Positions 55,181 to 64,000 of a stretch of DNA of 64,000 bases are shown piece after piece. The first letter of the stretch is position 1, and each line of letters starts with the position of its first letter. The notes under the pieces are model-generated. The model was not told the origin of the DNA and did no database searches. It saw only the letters and a list, made by a program, of their open reading frames with translations. The translations under genes and the position numbers were made by a program. The stretch is from Liolophura sinensis (Eukaryota; Mollusca; Polyplacophora; Chitonida; Chitonidae). Location of the stretch: assembly GCF_032854445.1 (NCBI RefSeq), contig NC_088296.1, positions 3,743,246 to 3,807,245 on the forward strand. The letters are read 5' to 3'.

Positions 55181-56433
55181 ATGAAAGGGTAGAGATTCCA
55201 TGTATGTAAGCCCATATATTTATAATTGTTGATCTACATTTATTTCATCACTTAATATACGTTTTTCTTTCTTAGTCTTGAAATATTTAACTGCAGAAAA
55301 TATTTACTGTGAATCCAGCAATTGATTACTACTAATAATTCTGATAGATTAAATAGTCTTTGCGGTTTTGTGGCAATGAAAGTCACTGGATAAGTTATTT
55401 GTGATGAGTTACCTCCCTTACTACACAAACGGCTTCGGTACTCCACGAACGACAACAGGCCTACTACAGCTTCAGAGTGAATTGTGTGTTCAAATGTGCC
55501 ATAACTGACAACTAAAACCAATGACTGGATAGAGGAAGGTATTATTCTCGTTGTAGGTGATAAGTTTCGAACAAATTAGATCACTAAAAGTCTGTATTTT
55601 AACCCAGTATTTAGCCTATGTCTTAGGGCTACCCGTCATTTAGTGACGGATCCTTGTCGAAGCTCAACTCTTTCATACTGGCTGAAAATGACAGAGATCT
55701 GTGTATAAATTAAATTCGTGTCAGCAATATATGTCATTTTATTCCAAGAGATTGTGTTGAGAATTAAAAATACAGTATGTGTACAGGTATTTAAACCTCA
55801 GTCTTACAGCGTGTGTTTATGGTTTGCTGTTGTTTATGCTGCTTCTGTTGTGTTTTTGCAGAGCCGACGCTGAGATTCACAGAGACAGACGGCAGTGAGC
55901 TGAGAATCACTGACAGCGGCTGTGTGGTGAAGGCTGAGGGCTTGTTCTGGAGGAGGTGGTGGTGGAGAGCTGTGACAGACGGGCGTTACCAGACGGGCAG
56001 GTACTACTGGGAGATACACATCACCTGTTCACCTGGCTGTTCCTGTCGTGTAGGAGTCACACAGGAGAGCTGTGGTGTGAGTGAGGAGACAAAACCTGGC
56101 CGTAACTCCTGGTACATTAGGATGGCGTACCGTGGTGATGTGGTCAGCTGTTATAGTGACTGTGCTGGTGAGGTCAAACCTGACTTTCTACAGTACAGAC
56201 GTTACACACGCCCTCATCACCTGGGTGTGTACCTGGACTGTGATGACCAAACACTGACAGTCCTGGACTGTGACAACAACCAGGTAATGTACACTGACAG
56301 TGATGTTATTGTCTCAGAGCCTCTCGTGTCATCGGTTGGGTTTTTCGGGTCTGGATCTGTGTCTGCTCGTCTGGTAACGGGTGACTCTGCAACTCTGCCT
56401 CCAGCTCTCTGTGATATGATAAGCACTTCCTGA
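45654..56433 (+). CDS. TRIM-family E3 ubiquitin ligase with B30.2/SPRY domain, six coding exons
   Basis: The start codon is at 45672. Coding exons 45672-46430, 46834-46929, 47797-48027, 52136-52158, 52419-52600 and 55862-56433 sum to 1863 bp, 621 codons in one open frame (620 residues). Order: C3HC4 RING (Cys14 to Cys71), B-box 1 (about 140-180), B-box 2 (211-240), coiled coil (about 254-400), PRY-SPRY (432-615). RING TRIM proteins transfer ubiquitin, the coiled coil dimerises them and the SPRY domain binds targets; many act in antiviral or stress responses, but this one's target is unknown. The 96, 231 and 23 bp middle exons match the conserved exon lengths of vertebrate TRIM genes. Exon 2 appears to end at a GC donor (CAG then GCTGGT), since no GT donor keeps the frame. 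An 87-bp tandem repeat lies before B-box 1. A polyadenylation signal follows at 56518. No vertebrate orthologue can be assigned. Confidence 0.88.
45672..46430 (+). CDS. TRIM exon 1: RING finger and two B-boxes
   Basis: The exon follows an acceptor ending at 45653 and 18 bp of leader. RING ligands are Cys14, Cys17, Cys29, His31, Cys34, Cys37, Cys68 and Cys71 (TCPICVQTF, CQHSFCREC, CPVC). Residues 90-118 and 119-147 are an almost identical 29-residue tandem repeat (HLAEIVERFSSAV...IPYCSLC), encoded by 45939-46025 and 46026-46112. The second copy supplies the first Cys pair of B-box 1 (Cys140, Cys143, then Cys155 to His180). The first leaves an extra Cys111-Cys114 pair. B-box 2 is CPRHGEPFCLYC to DHPEHAV (211-241). 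The exon ends in phase 0 at a GTAATG donor. Confidence 0.93.
46834..46929 (+). CDS. TRIM exon 2: coiled-coil start (96 bp)
   Basis: The acceptor TTTTTTCCATTACAG ends at 46833. Phase 0 reading gives PAVLNKTSELEKVQQETKES and LSGVTRLYNKIQ, with heptad spacing. Ending the exon at 46929 gives the canonical 96 bp and phase 0, with a GC in place of GT. A GT four bases later (GCTG then GTAGTT) would shift the frame and hit stops in the next exon. Confidence 0.7.
47126..47476 (+). mobile_element. SINE-B, full length (TRIM intron 2)
   Basis: Complete plus-strand SINE-B: GATAGCACAGTTGGTCGAAC head, body with TATCAGTATAATGGCTCGGG, and the CCCCAAGCACTCACTCACTG tail. The 8-bp flanks ATATGTGA at 47118-47125 and 47477-47484 form a target-site duplication. 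Confidence 0.93.
47480..47652 (-). mobile_element. Possible further tRNA-derived SINE (TRIM intron 2)
   Basis: On the minus strand TTAGTCTAGCGGTGTACATG (A-box-like) and GTTCTTGGTTCAATATC (B-box-like) lie at tRNA spacing. A hairpin with GGGATTAATAGACGTCTCTT and AATCCCAGGGTG lies at its far end. No second copy in the window. Confidence 0.4.
47797..48027 (+). CDS. TRIM exon 3: coiled coil (231 bp)
   Basis: The acceptor CTTTGTCTTTGTCAG ends at 47796 and the donor GTAAGT starts at 48028. Both ends are phase 0 and the length is exactly 231 bp, as in vertebrate TRIM genes. The product (ETQELHTQEVERVYCAALEA ... SKDVEFLQ) is helical and charged with coiled-coil character. An upstream acceptor at 47748 would add 16 in-frame codons; I prefer the canonical one. 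Confidence 0.85.
48028..48650. other. TRIM intron 3, left part: nothing recognised
   Basis: Open frames at 48094-48294 and 48328-48585 show no domain. Confidence 0.4.
48830..49377 (+). pseudogene. Decayed Crypton-like tyrosine recombinase fragment in TRIM intron 3
   Basis: Motifs of the tyrosine-recombinase domain found in Crypton DNA transposons and host genes derived from them (ZMYM/QRICH1-type C-terminal domain) appear in order: PWYGNQPMDLKKVRSMLSD (48889 region), YTNHCVRATTATVLADAGV with the catalytic Arg (from 48960), DVMSLTGHRNECSVRSY with the GH-R box and Tyr, and a C-terminal SFGGLFNNATINNNRVHINF (ends 49374). These fall in three different frames, so the copy has at least two frame breaks and encodes no active enzyme. 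An AATAAA-like ACAATAAAGG follows near 49719. No ends or inverted repeats were identified, so it may be a transposon relic or a copied gene end. The domain match is from memory. Confidence 0.6.
49378..50611. other. TRIM intron 3, middle: no recognised gene
   Basis: AT-rich. A possible polyadenylation signal near 49719 belongs to the recombinase relic. The stretch 50100-50300 is somewhat GC-richer, without a coding frame. Confidence 0.4.
50612..50775. repeat. Long near-perfect hairpin (arms about 72 bp)
   Basis: The left arm 50612-50685 starts AATAATGTTCGCGTCAGGGT and is repeated in reverse complement at 50705-50775 with only one or two differences, around a spacer of about 19 bp (TCTCAGGCTTCGCCTCCGG). 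It is probably a small foldback element. In the TRIM pre-mRNA it would form a stable stem. A related word, GTGGAAGAGTTTACATTTTA, occurs alone at about 60938-60960. Confidence 0.93.
50895..51012 (+). mobile_element. SINE-A 3' half, old (TRIM intron 3)
   Basis: Diverged plus-strand body and tail (CAATGCTGAACGCCATCATA, AAACACCAATCAAGCAAA). It is among the oldest copies in the window. Confidence 0.7.
51013..52135. other. TRIM intron 3, right part: nothing recognised
   Basis: AT-rich DNA with a 75-residue open frame at 51406-51633 that has no recognisable features. Confidence 0.4.
52136..52158 (+). CDS. TRIM exon 4: 23-bp microexon
   Basis: The acceptor TTTGTTGACAG ends at 52135 and the donor GTATGT starts at 52159. 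The 23 bases read GSTDFTK plus two bases of a Thr codon (phase 0 in, phase 2 out). A 23-bp exon at this place is a hallmark of vertebrate TRIM-SPRY genes, and it joins exon 5 in frame. Confidence 0.85.
52419..52600 (+). CDS. TRIM exon 5: linker
   Basis: The acceptor TCCTCTCACAG ends at 52418 and the donor GTAGGT starts at 52601. It encodes a charged helix (IDDQLNEIRADLEKHEVSRQ) and a short linker to the SPRY domain (phase 2 in, phase 1 out). Confidence 0.85.
52905..53160. repeat. About 43-bp tandem repeat, six copies (TRIM intron 5)
   Basis: Units contain ACAAACTAATGTGAGGTATG and CATTAGGGTGGGCAAAA, with lengths of 38 to 45 bp. Confidence 0.8.
53380..54705. repeat. Minisatellite, 86-bp unit, about 15 copies, with paired variants (TRIM intron 5)
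   Basis: Units run TGTACAAATCAGCAGGTGTA, CTGTTAATACAGAACAG, then a CAACTGAGTGTCTGAGTGAT and TTTACCTCATGATTG segment. In the middle of the array a CAGCAGG/GATTACATATTATAC variant alternates with an AAGTAGG/GATAACATATTGTAC variant, giving a 172-bp higher-order period. Confidence 0.93.
54917..54953 (-). mobile_element. SINE-B 3' tail fragment
   Basis: GTGAGTGAGTGCTTGGGGTT followed by TAACGTCGTACTCA on the plus strand is the complement of the SINE-B tail. Confidence 0.75.
55049..55179. repeat. Two microsatellites: (AT)n and (ATT)n
   Basis: About 20 AT units at 55049-55088 and about 11 ATT/TTA units at 55147-55179, 58 bp apart in TRIM intron 5. Confidence 0.95.
55862..56433 (+). CDS. TRIM exon 6: PRY-SPRY (B30.2) domain and stop
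   Basis: The acceptor GTGTTTTTGCAG ends at 55861. Landmarks in order are LRFTETDGSELRITDSG (PRY), GRYQTGRYYWEIHIT (the YYWE signature), SCRVGVTQESC, SWYIRMAYRGDVVSCYSD, HHLGVYLDCDDQTLTVLD (the LDxxxxTLxF-like strand) and SSVGFFGSGSVSARLV near the end. A stop is at 56431-56433. An in-frame upstream ATG at 55813 is in the intron; the phase from exon 5 puts a Lys at the junction. Confidence 0.93.
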
Positions 56434-56517
56434 CCATCGGGAAATTATTCATTACATCGTTTCCATCATATTATAATTTGTTGAAATACACTGTTTTGTT
56501 AAGTCTTTTTTTAAAAA

Positions 56518-56523
56518 AATAAA
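56518..56523 (+). promoter_or_regulatory. Polyadenylation signal AATAAA of the TRIM gene
   Basis: The first AATAAA lies 84 bp after the stop codon. Further ones near 56862 and 58440 could give longer 3' ends. Confidence 0.6.
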
Positions 56524-58589
56524 TGACCAGTTTGTAGATGTTTTAGTTTATGTGAGCAGTGTGGCTAATTCAGTATGTATAGCTTCTTCTGCAAAGTGAT
56601 CAGTGATCTGTGACAAGCTTACAGCTTGGTGTAGTTATACACAGTCTGTCTGACTTGTCCTGAACATCAATGTCAGGTTTCTTTCAGACAAAATACATGT
56701 AGATAATGACTGGGTAGTTTTATTTTTAGTGATGGTGACTTGTAAATCAGCATAATCAGGAGTGTCACTGAGCAAAACAGGTCAGAGTTTGTACTTGACA
56801 ATACATATTGTAAACATGTTACATGTAGTAGGATGTACATTTGTGACAAAAAACCTTGTAGAAATAAATAACCAATAGTCTGTATATATAGAATAGTGCA
56901 CTTACCACGTAACTAACCACAAAATTGGGTTACACTTTGTCAAAACTGCTCTTTTTTGGTGCACTGGTCTCTTGTACCTAACTTCGTGGAAACTTGCCGC
57001 AGTATTTCGCCCCACTGAAAAAAAAATGTTTTGCCTCTCACAGAACGCGAGTACCTCAATATGGGATCTAACTACCAAAAACAGCCATTTTCCAAATAAC
57101 TTTCTCAGAAAGTGGCTAAGGGTATAGAAAATTATTTTTCTTACCATGATGGGGCCAGTACGTCATAACCCATGAGTGGTTTCAGATTAAATCGTAAAAA
57201 CGGACCAGATCAGATTGACGTTGTTGTTGCAGCGCTTTACACAAGATAATTCTGTTTTGAATTCCGGTCGACCCTATGTTGTCTGCATGATGAGGTTAAT
57301 CCTATGCTGAACAAGAACTGTTTTAGGATGCCATTATCTTGAAAACATTGTCAGCTGTAAGTTTCTCCTTTCCTAAATGTTTCTCTATTTGTCAACTTTG
57401 CTTATTCAAACTTTGGCGTTCACAACAGTTTGTCATGATCTGGGCATAGTTTGAGTATGTGACATGTTTACAAGAGTAAATATTTGAAGCTGTTTATCAG
57501 ATTTTTATCTTCAGTATAAACACATTGACATTTACTGGACTATCTGTGTTTATTGAATACCTCTACCATATTACTATGTAGACATCTAACATATTTTCTA
57601 TAATAAACACTTATGTCTTAGTTACTAAACATTTTTTTATGAATAAATACCCGTTGGCATTAATCCAAACTGCAATGAAAATGTGTTTAGAAAACACTTT
57701 TTTTTGTGTGTGTACTGTACATCTTTAACCTTTTCAGCCGCTGAAATCTTTACCGGAATCTGTGCATACATTTATTAGGAAAATGATGCTAAAATGATTT
57801 GTTTGTGTCACTCAGTATGTAAACCTCATAAAAATGTTCCAATTATTTCTCTACACTCCGTAGTTCTCTAACAATATTTCAGATATATGTATTGTGGATG
57901 TAACCTTTTTTACTTTTTTACTGTAAATTGACATATATATTCTACACCCTGACATATCTACTTGCAAGTTTTTCACAGCTGGCTTGTACTGTGTGTGCTG
58001 TACAGAATGGATTGATAGTTTCATTTTAGGTTTAACCTCCAAGACCACCTTTCATCTCCAACTTGATGTGCAGATCAAATCATGTATCCAAAGTGCTTCT
58101 GTTGTCATTTGTGACTTTGTCTGGGTGTTTTTGAGTTCCCATACATGTATTTTCAGTAAAACACACAACAGTGTGTCAATGTAAAATCAGCTGGCAAATC
58201 ATCTTTGATCTCTGAACTTTGCAAATGTGAAAGTCTGGCTTGTACCTGATTTACTTTAGGATGCAGCTTCATCCCCAGTACTGTTGCTATGACAACCTGT
58301 GGTCAAGATTATGAGGTCACTGCACCATTTCATCAGTTTTCTGTTGTTTTGATGTCAGATGTTGTTGCATTCGTGTATGATTCAGTGGCATTTTGCCATT
58401 CTCTGTCTTTTGTCTTTCAACTTCTGAAACATATGATAATAAAAAATAAGTGATTGTGTAAATTGTAATCGTCGTTTGAATGCTTAATTACGGTGTCAAT
58501 GAAATGTAGTAATACACACTTAAATCATGCACAATATGTAGCATTTTTACACAGTTTTACGTACACCAATTTCACAATCAACATGCTCA
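56524..58589. other. 3' flank of the TRIM gene, nothing else recognised
   Basis: AT-rich unique-looking DNA. No exon with domain character on either strand and no SINE. It may include an alternative long 3' untranslated region. Confidence 0.45.
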
Positions 58590-59090
58590 AGTTACCTGAT
58601 GTGTATCTTCTCAGTAGTGCTCGGTGGTTTCCTCTCTGTGATACCTTGTTCCTATGTTACCTGATGTGTATCTTTTGAGCTGTGATAGGTTTCCTGTCTC
58701 TCTGATACGTTGTACGAATATTATTTGATGTGTGTATCTTCTGCTGTGATGGGTTTCCTGTCTCTATGATACCTTGTGCGAATATTACCCGATGTGTGTC
58801 TTCTCAGGTGGGGTGGGCTTCCTGACACTTGGTCCACATATGACCTGATGAGTAACATCTCAGGAGAGTTGGTTTTCCCCTGTCAAGTAATACCGGGTCC
58901 ATACATTATACATGATGTGTAACTTCTCAGGAGAGCTGGTTTTCCCCTCTCCCTAATACCGGGTCCACACATTACCTGATGTGTGACTTCTCAGGAGGAT
59001 TGGTTTTCCTCTCTCTCTAATAACGGGTGGAAACATTATTTGATGTGTAACATCTCAGGAGAGATGGTTTTCACCTCTCAGGCTTTCAGC
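58590..59090. repeat. Minisatellite, about 60-bp unit, eight copies
   Basis: Units contain ACCTGATGTGTATCTTCTCA and GGAGAGTTGGTTTTCCTCTC, with ACCGGGTCCACACATT-type endings in the later copies. Two related units lie at 39790-39900. Confidence 0.85.
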
Positions 59091-59127
59091 ATATTGGAGG
59101 CTGAGTTTTATAGTCGCTAATATAAAT

Positions 59128-59262
59128 AAGGCCAAGTCCAGCTCATGCTGGCTTCCTCTCCGTCGCACATGTACTGAGAACGGTCTAACAGCAACCTGCG
59201 GATGGTCGTATCAATGAAACATTATCGAGTGCAGTGTAAAACGGCAACCAAATAAATGTGTA
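59128..59262 (+). mobile_element. SINE-A, body and tail with deletions
   Basis: GTCCAGCTCATGCTGGCTTC, AACCTGCGGATGGTCGT and a diverged tail. The GC-rich middle of the body is deleted. Confidence 0.8.
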
Positions 59263-61799
59263 TAAAGAAGGCTCCTTATTACCTCTCTACCGGTGAGGTT
59301 CTAAAAGCACCAAGGCTGGGCTTCAAACTCTTGTGATTGGCAGGATCCAGCATTTTAACTCACACCGTGACTGATAGTGCATGTACTACCTCACTTTTGC
59401 GGGGAAGCGATGACGTAGTTAATCAACGACTCTTTCCTTGTGTAGGATGATATGATTTCTTGATGGAATGAAAACACAACGACGTGTGACGAGGTCTTGA
59501 GGTAAACAGCTACAAATCAGGGAAAACGATGTTCGCTAAGTATTAATGTTACATAGAAGCTGTGAATCAAGATATTAAGAGTTAAAGCGTGGGGAATGAA
59601 ATGCATACAGCGCCCCTGGCGGTGGGTGTATGTATAACACAACACCGCAGCTCGTAAAAATCATTACTTTCAAAATTTTATCAATTAGCGCAGGGTGGGG
59701 CATAACGGACTAGCTATCTCTGGAGGATCAGGTGCGAGTCTCGGTAGTTCCATGGGTAGTGTACAAACCATCATGTTTTAATAACCTACGTAAAGTCTCA
59801 TTATTAACATAGCCAGGAACTTCACAAGTCGACGATTGCGGCAGTAGGGGTAAAATGCTCCCCAGAGAAAGTCCGTTTTGCTCCAGACTTTCGTTTTGGT
59901 CCCATGAGATATTTTACACGTAACTATGCAACGGCATTACGCTTTTTACTGTTTTAGTTTAAATGAGGTAAACAAACGATTTGTAACACACATCGTGTAA
60001 TATTTAGAGCCAAGAATGATATAAATAACTGCACAACAGCCATGGTAGACTTACACATACATACGGAAAAGGCACAAGTATCATTTTTTCACTTCTATAT
60101 ACAGTCTTTTCCATAATCTTTTTCAAATTTAATTAGCCGATGAATTTTAGCTAAAAAGCATACTTGATATTAACGTGTAAGACAAAGGTTGTTAGAGAGA
60201 ATTAGAAAAAACTTCAACCGACAGTAAATTCAAATTGTTGGTTTACAAGAGTTGCCTTCATTTACATGTACGAAATCGTACAAGTGTGAGGAAGGACACC
60301 TGAACTCCACCCCAGGCTGGAGTGAAAAGCGTTTACTTGGTACTTAACACAGACATTAACTCAGAAGTGTAACTTTGATTTTAACCTTCTAATATGTAGG
60401 CCCAATATATAGTTTTAATTTTAATAATAAGCGCTTATATGAATTCCAATTGTGCCATGACATTCATATATGGTTCATTATCAATATGATGCATTCTGCT
60501 GAAAAGGTATATTTTCAACACTCATACATATATTAAATAAAAATAAAAAGTCGGGGCAAGATAATTTAAACATATCTGTAGATACTTAAAATATGTATAT
60601 CTGTCTAAATAGCAATATGCAACTGTAAATGAATTATACAAGGACCACGTGATCAGCAAGGTCAGAGGTTGCAGTACCCTAGGTGGTTATGAACACCTTT
60701 GTTAACTGTGACAAATGCAGATATTTCAGAAACTTACCTTTTCTTTCTTTTCTTTTATCTGTACTCGTTTTTGTTAAATAAAATGTTTCTATACTGTGGT
60801 TAAGCAGCTTGCCATGCACTAATATAAAATAGAAGCGATAAATGAGGACTGTTCCATAGTTTATTAGGGTTCCAATGGTTGAATACATTACACTTGTTAA
60901 GTCTTTGTTGTTCGTTTTATTACATGCAGTGAATGTGGAAGAGTTTACATTTTAGAACCAGAGGTCAAATTAGAATATCTGCGTCCCACGTTTATAATAT
61001 TCATGAAATGTTGTGTTCTCTTGTGGTCTTCTCGGTATCTTGGCGTATAGTTTATGACATGTTTTCAGCTTGGATAATTTTACAATTTTAACGAGGAAAA
61101 TAATATATAAAGGGCTGGAAGTTTAATTTGTTATCGTAATCTACCATTTCAGGCTCCTGGAAAGTGTACATGATACACGCTTTATAACGTTTGAACCATC
61201 ATACATATATACGTTTATATAAATAATGGGTTTTCTCCATGTTTCTTCTGATTTGCTATGATTGTTGTTTTAAAATTGGTATTTAGTCTTTAATAGGCCA
61301 GAGAGTGTTTACCTAAATTACGGCATTTAATTGATCATTTGAGGTAACGGGGCCAAATGGACGGTGACTGTGGTCCGTTTTGCCCCAGGTGGTTAATTTT
61401 CTTGTGCAACTTTGCAAGGAAAGACACCCACAAAATCTATGAGAACTAGGATAAAACCAGGCTTACCATAGATCACAGGTCATCAAAATTTTGCCCGGCC
61501 TCTTGGGAAACTATTTGTCGACATTTATCGTCCATTGTAACGTTTATGTGCTGCAAATAGCTATATCTATCATTAGAAATGACTATAAAAACGGTACGAC
61601 AGAGGGCATTAAATTTGACATAAAAGTCGGTTTTGTCCCGTGGGTCCGTTATGTCCGAAACACATGCTTATAGAACTCACGTCACTTTTCCAAAACTGAC
61701 GCTATCACAAACGATATATCATGATTAGATATTTACAGATTACAATTACAGATATATCAGAACGTTATTTAAATACACTGGTGCATAATAACGGAGAAA
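59263..61799. other. No recognised gene or repeat
   Basis: AT-rich. Similar words such as GTCCGTTTTGCTCC (59868) and GTCCGTTTTGCCCC (61373), and GGGGCATAACGGAC (59697) against GTCCGTTATGTCC (61645) in complement, hint at an old repeat, but I cannot define its ends. Confidence 0.35.
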
Positions 61800-62085
61800 G
61801 CTATTGGACTCATTACAAATTTGACGAGAATACATTCACATTCGATTTCAACAACAACAACATCTACAGTTCTCATCAATAAATATCTCTCAAATAAATG
61901 TACACAGTTCCGTGTTATGAAGACGACGGAAGTTAGTTTCATTTATGTTTAAAGGGACCTCACATTGAAGGGGGAATCTGTCGAGATTCGAGCCTGTGAC
62001 ACGAGTCCTGTGTCGTCCGTCTTAAAGGATAAACGATTTTGCTGTCAACAAACTGCCTGCAGTGATAATGTTCACGTCAAGAATA
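61800..62085 (+). repeat. Dispersed block shared with 40281-40530
   Basis: Second copy of the block described there, with extra sequence in the middle (about 61885-61910). Confidence 0.55.
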
Positions 62086-62613
62086 TGGTTCTATCTTCAA
62101 TGCATTATAGCCATCTAATTGTTACAGCTGGGTGCCTTAACTCCTTGACTAGGGCATGCATGTTTGCTGTGTTCACATGAATGGGTTGGCAGCTGGTTAA
62201 TGGGGATCTGCGGAGTTGCATGTTTTTGTAATGCTTGTTCAATTCCTGGCACAGGCTACTGTTCCTCGGTGTGAAGAATGTAGATATATATAAAGAGATT
62301 TGGTTGTTTTTCTGTCATGCTTTGAAACTATTTTGACCTTACATTTCATAGATTTGCACAGTGGGAGAGATCATAATGGAGACTTGCAACATGTGTGCAC
62401 GCTCAATTTTTGAGTCGAGTCTTTTGCGTCTATACACACTTATTTCAGTGGAGTTCCTACTATGCCTATGTTGTTAGGATTGGTAGCTCCCAGTCTTGAG
62501 GTTATTGAACTGAAGTTACTACTTTGAGGATTGAAACGTTTCCCTTCGCCTTTTTCTCACGGTCAGAAAATCTAATTTGTTACCGGTTAGTTTGGTTAAG
62601 TTTGACCCTAGCA

Positions 62614-63067
62614 GGACACAGACACCCATTACAACTTCCGTTTTTCGGTAGGGATTGTAGTTCTGTGAATTTTAGGGTATAAAGTCTTTTTTTTGCTCCC
62701 AGGCGTCCATTTTTGGTGCACAGGTGCATGCTTGGTATTAAAATGCTGGAAACTGTCTAAACTTTGAGGAGGTATGAGCTTTATTGATGAAAGTTTGAAA
62801 TTCTGGGCGAGAGGACACAAGGTGTGAGGTAGTGATGAGGCTGCGAGTGACGTCCCCTTGGCGTTGCTAGGCACGCCTCCCAGCTGCCGGCATGGAAAGG
62901 TCCAGATTTTGACGGTCAACCTATGTGAAGATTTTTATGGCTTCTTTCTCACAGGCTGGGCCAGGTATGCACCAAAGCTTATTGGCCACGGAATGTTTGG
63001 GACTGAGCTACAGCGCTAGACGTTAACATTGTCGCTTATGGAAAATTAATGGGGGTCCGAGGCCAGC
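62614..63067 (-). mobile_element. 456-bp dispersed element, copy 2
   Basis: Inverted, almost identical copy of 22767-23222, including the GACACCCATTA/TAATGGGGGTC ends. It is not inside a SINE, which confirms that the shared 454-456 bp is the mobile unit and that its borders are right to within a few bases. Confidence 0.78.
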
Positions 63068-63477
63068 AAAGAGTTAGCCTTGCAGAACGTGCATATGGGC
63101 CACGATTATGTAGTGTTTTTTTATGAAGAGGTCTAAAACTGTTCAGTTTTGTTAGCAGGAGTTAAAGTTTCCCCTGATTGCTTTATGTCTGGTAACTGCC
63201 TTCAAGACTATGACGTCTATGTGCAGTTGTGGCGATCTTGATACGACTCTATTTTCTCTGCCTCATAAGAATACAATTCGTCCTGTTACGCATATGTCGT
63301 GTCTGTGTGTTCTACGTCGGTGTTTGTCTGCAACTGGGTATAATGCTAGCCTATTTTCTGGGCGTAGTTTTCAGAAGAGTGGTGCGTCGTACGCATTTCG
63401 GGCTCAGGTTTCAGGTGAAGTCATACAGATGTCAGGAGACAGGGCTAGGAGACAGGGATAATAGGGGGTGGTTGGTG
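63068..63477. other. No recognised gene or repeat
   Basis: Open frames at 63210-63461 and 63229-63675 overlap in different phases; no domain is recognisable. Confidence 0.35.
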
Positions 63478-63735
63478 GAAGGCACTTTATCTGTCCTGAA
63501 AAGAGCATTGAAAGGGATGGAAGTCGCTTTGTTTGATCTGAGAAGAGCATTGATTGGTATGGAAGCCACTTTGTCTGACCTGGAAAGAGCATTGGGGGAA
63601 TGGAAGCCGCTTTGTCTACCCTGGAAAAACCATTGGTATGCGTATTTGTATGTTTGTATTTACTGGCTTCTCTAACGTTTCCTTTCCAGTGTCAACTTTA
63701 GACATAAGGGTTCATATATGTGAAGAGATATCCGA
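63478..63735 (+). repeat. 42-bp repeat block with shared 3' flank (copy B)
   Basis: Four to five units like GAGCATTGAAAGGGATGGAA and GTCGCTTTGTTTGATCTGAG, then the flank TTTGTATTTACTGGCTTCTC, an acceptor-like CCTTTCCAG at about 63690, and GGTTCATATATGTGAAG. It matches 39301-39770. The frame of ALKGMEVALFDLRRAL and IGMEATLSDLERAL is open for about three units. Confidence 0.6.
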
Positions 63736-64000
63736 GCCGTACCTATGTGTATGTGTGAGACGTCAACCGAGCGAGACAAGTATATTGACTTTAATGAATA
63801 CATGTACTTCTTTTAAGTCCACCTAACAGAGCCTTGCGTTATGAAGTTTATTTTCGCTGTATTGTGAGTTACAATGGATGCCCACTATGAAAGAAAAATG
63901 TATATACATGTATATAATGGCAGTTTATTTGAAGAGTCTTCTAGGATGTCATGGCTTTCACGTTGTCCAGTCTGACCGCTTGTTATAAAGCTAGCAGGGT
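63736..64000. other. No recognised gene or repeat
   Basis: AT-rich end of the window with nothing I can assign. Confidence 0.4.

Noticed and set aside
55813-55861. In-frame ATG upstream of the SPRY exon as an independent gene start
   Set aside because: The stretch is a Cys-rich translation of a pyrimidine-rich intron end. The acceptor at 55861 and the phase match with exon 5 show that the SPRY region is the last exon of the TRIM gene.

Overview
The window reads as nuclear DNA of an animal, most likely a lophotrochozoan such as a mollusc or brachiopod. The reasons are spliced genes with GT-AG introns, one eukaryotic tRNA gene, many tRNA-derived SINEs of a kind I associate with mollusc-type genomes, AA15 copper-oxidase and TRIM gene families, and heavy minisatellite content. 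The species cannot be fixed from the sequence. All exon structures here were joined by hand from splice signals and reading frame, with no transcript evidence.

Three protein-coding loci and one RNA gene can be supported. (1) 5240-5419, minus strand: first exon of a secreted AA15-type lytic polysaccharide monooxygenase (signal peptide, then the copper-binding histidine). Its other exons were not found. (2) 20611-29171, plus strand: a six-exon gene, all introns phase 1, giving an unbroken 285-residue product with a signal peptide, one V-set immunoglobulin domain, three hydrophobic segments and a short tail. It carries a possible alternative terminal exon, a tandem array of broken copies of one membrane exon, and a duplicated last exon 5 kb downstream. 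(3) 45654-56433, plus strand: a complete six-coding-exon TRIM gene (RING, two B-boxes, coiled coil, B30.2/SPRY; 620 residues). Its coiled-coil exons have the 96, 231 and 23 bp lengths known from vertebrate TRIM genes. (4) 12445-12518: tRNA-Asn(GUU) with a Pol III terminator.

Layout. 1-5.2 kb: mostly unrecognised sequence with SINEs and a MITE. 5.2-6.5 kb: oxidase exon and CpG-rich upstream DNA. 6.5-20 kb: SINEs, MITEs, five large minisatellites and a solo LTR inside a SINE. 20.6-29.2 kb: immunoglobulin-domain gene. 28.7-39.3 kb: a 5-kb tandem segmental duplication ending in a 27-bp minisatellite. 39.3-43.8 kb: repeats. 43.8-45.0 kb: a large inverted repeat just upstream of the TRIM gene. 45.7-56.5 kb: TRIM gene, with a decayed Crypton-like recombinase and a long hairpin in its third intron and an 86-bp satellite in its fifth. 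56.5-64 kb: 3' flank, a 60-bp minisatellite, and second copies of elements found elsewhere in the window.

The immunoglobulin-domain receptor and the TRIM E3 ligase are both family types often used in recognition or immunity. Nothing in the sequence shows that they act together. The strongest overall character of the window is tandem duplication at every scale: minisatellites, an 87-bp repeat inside a zinc-binding domain, a 92-bp exon-intron repeat, and the 5-kb duplication.
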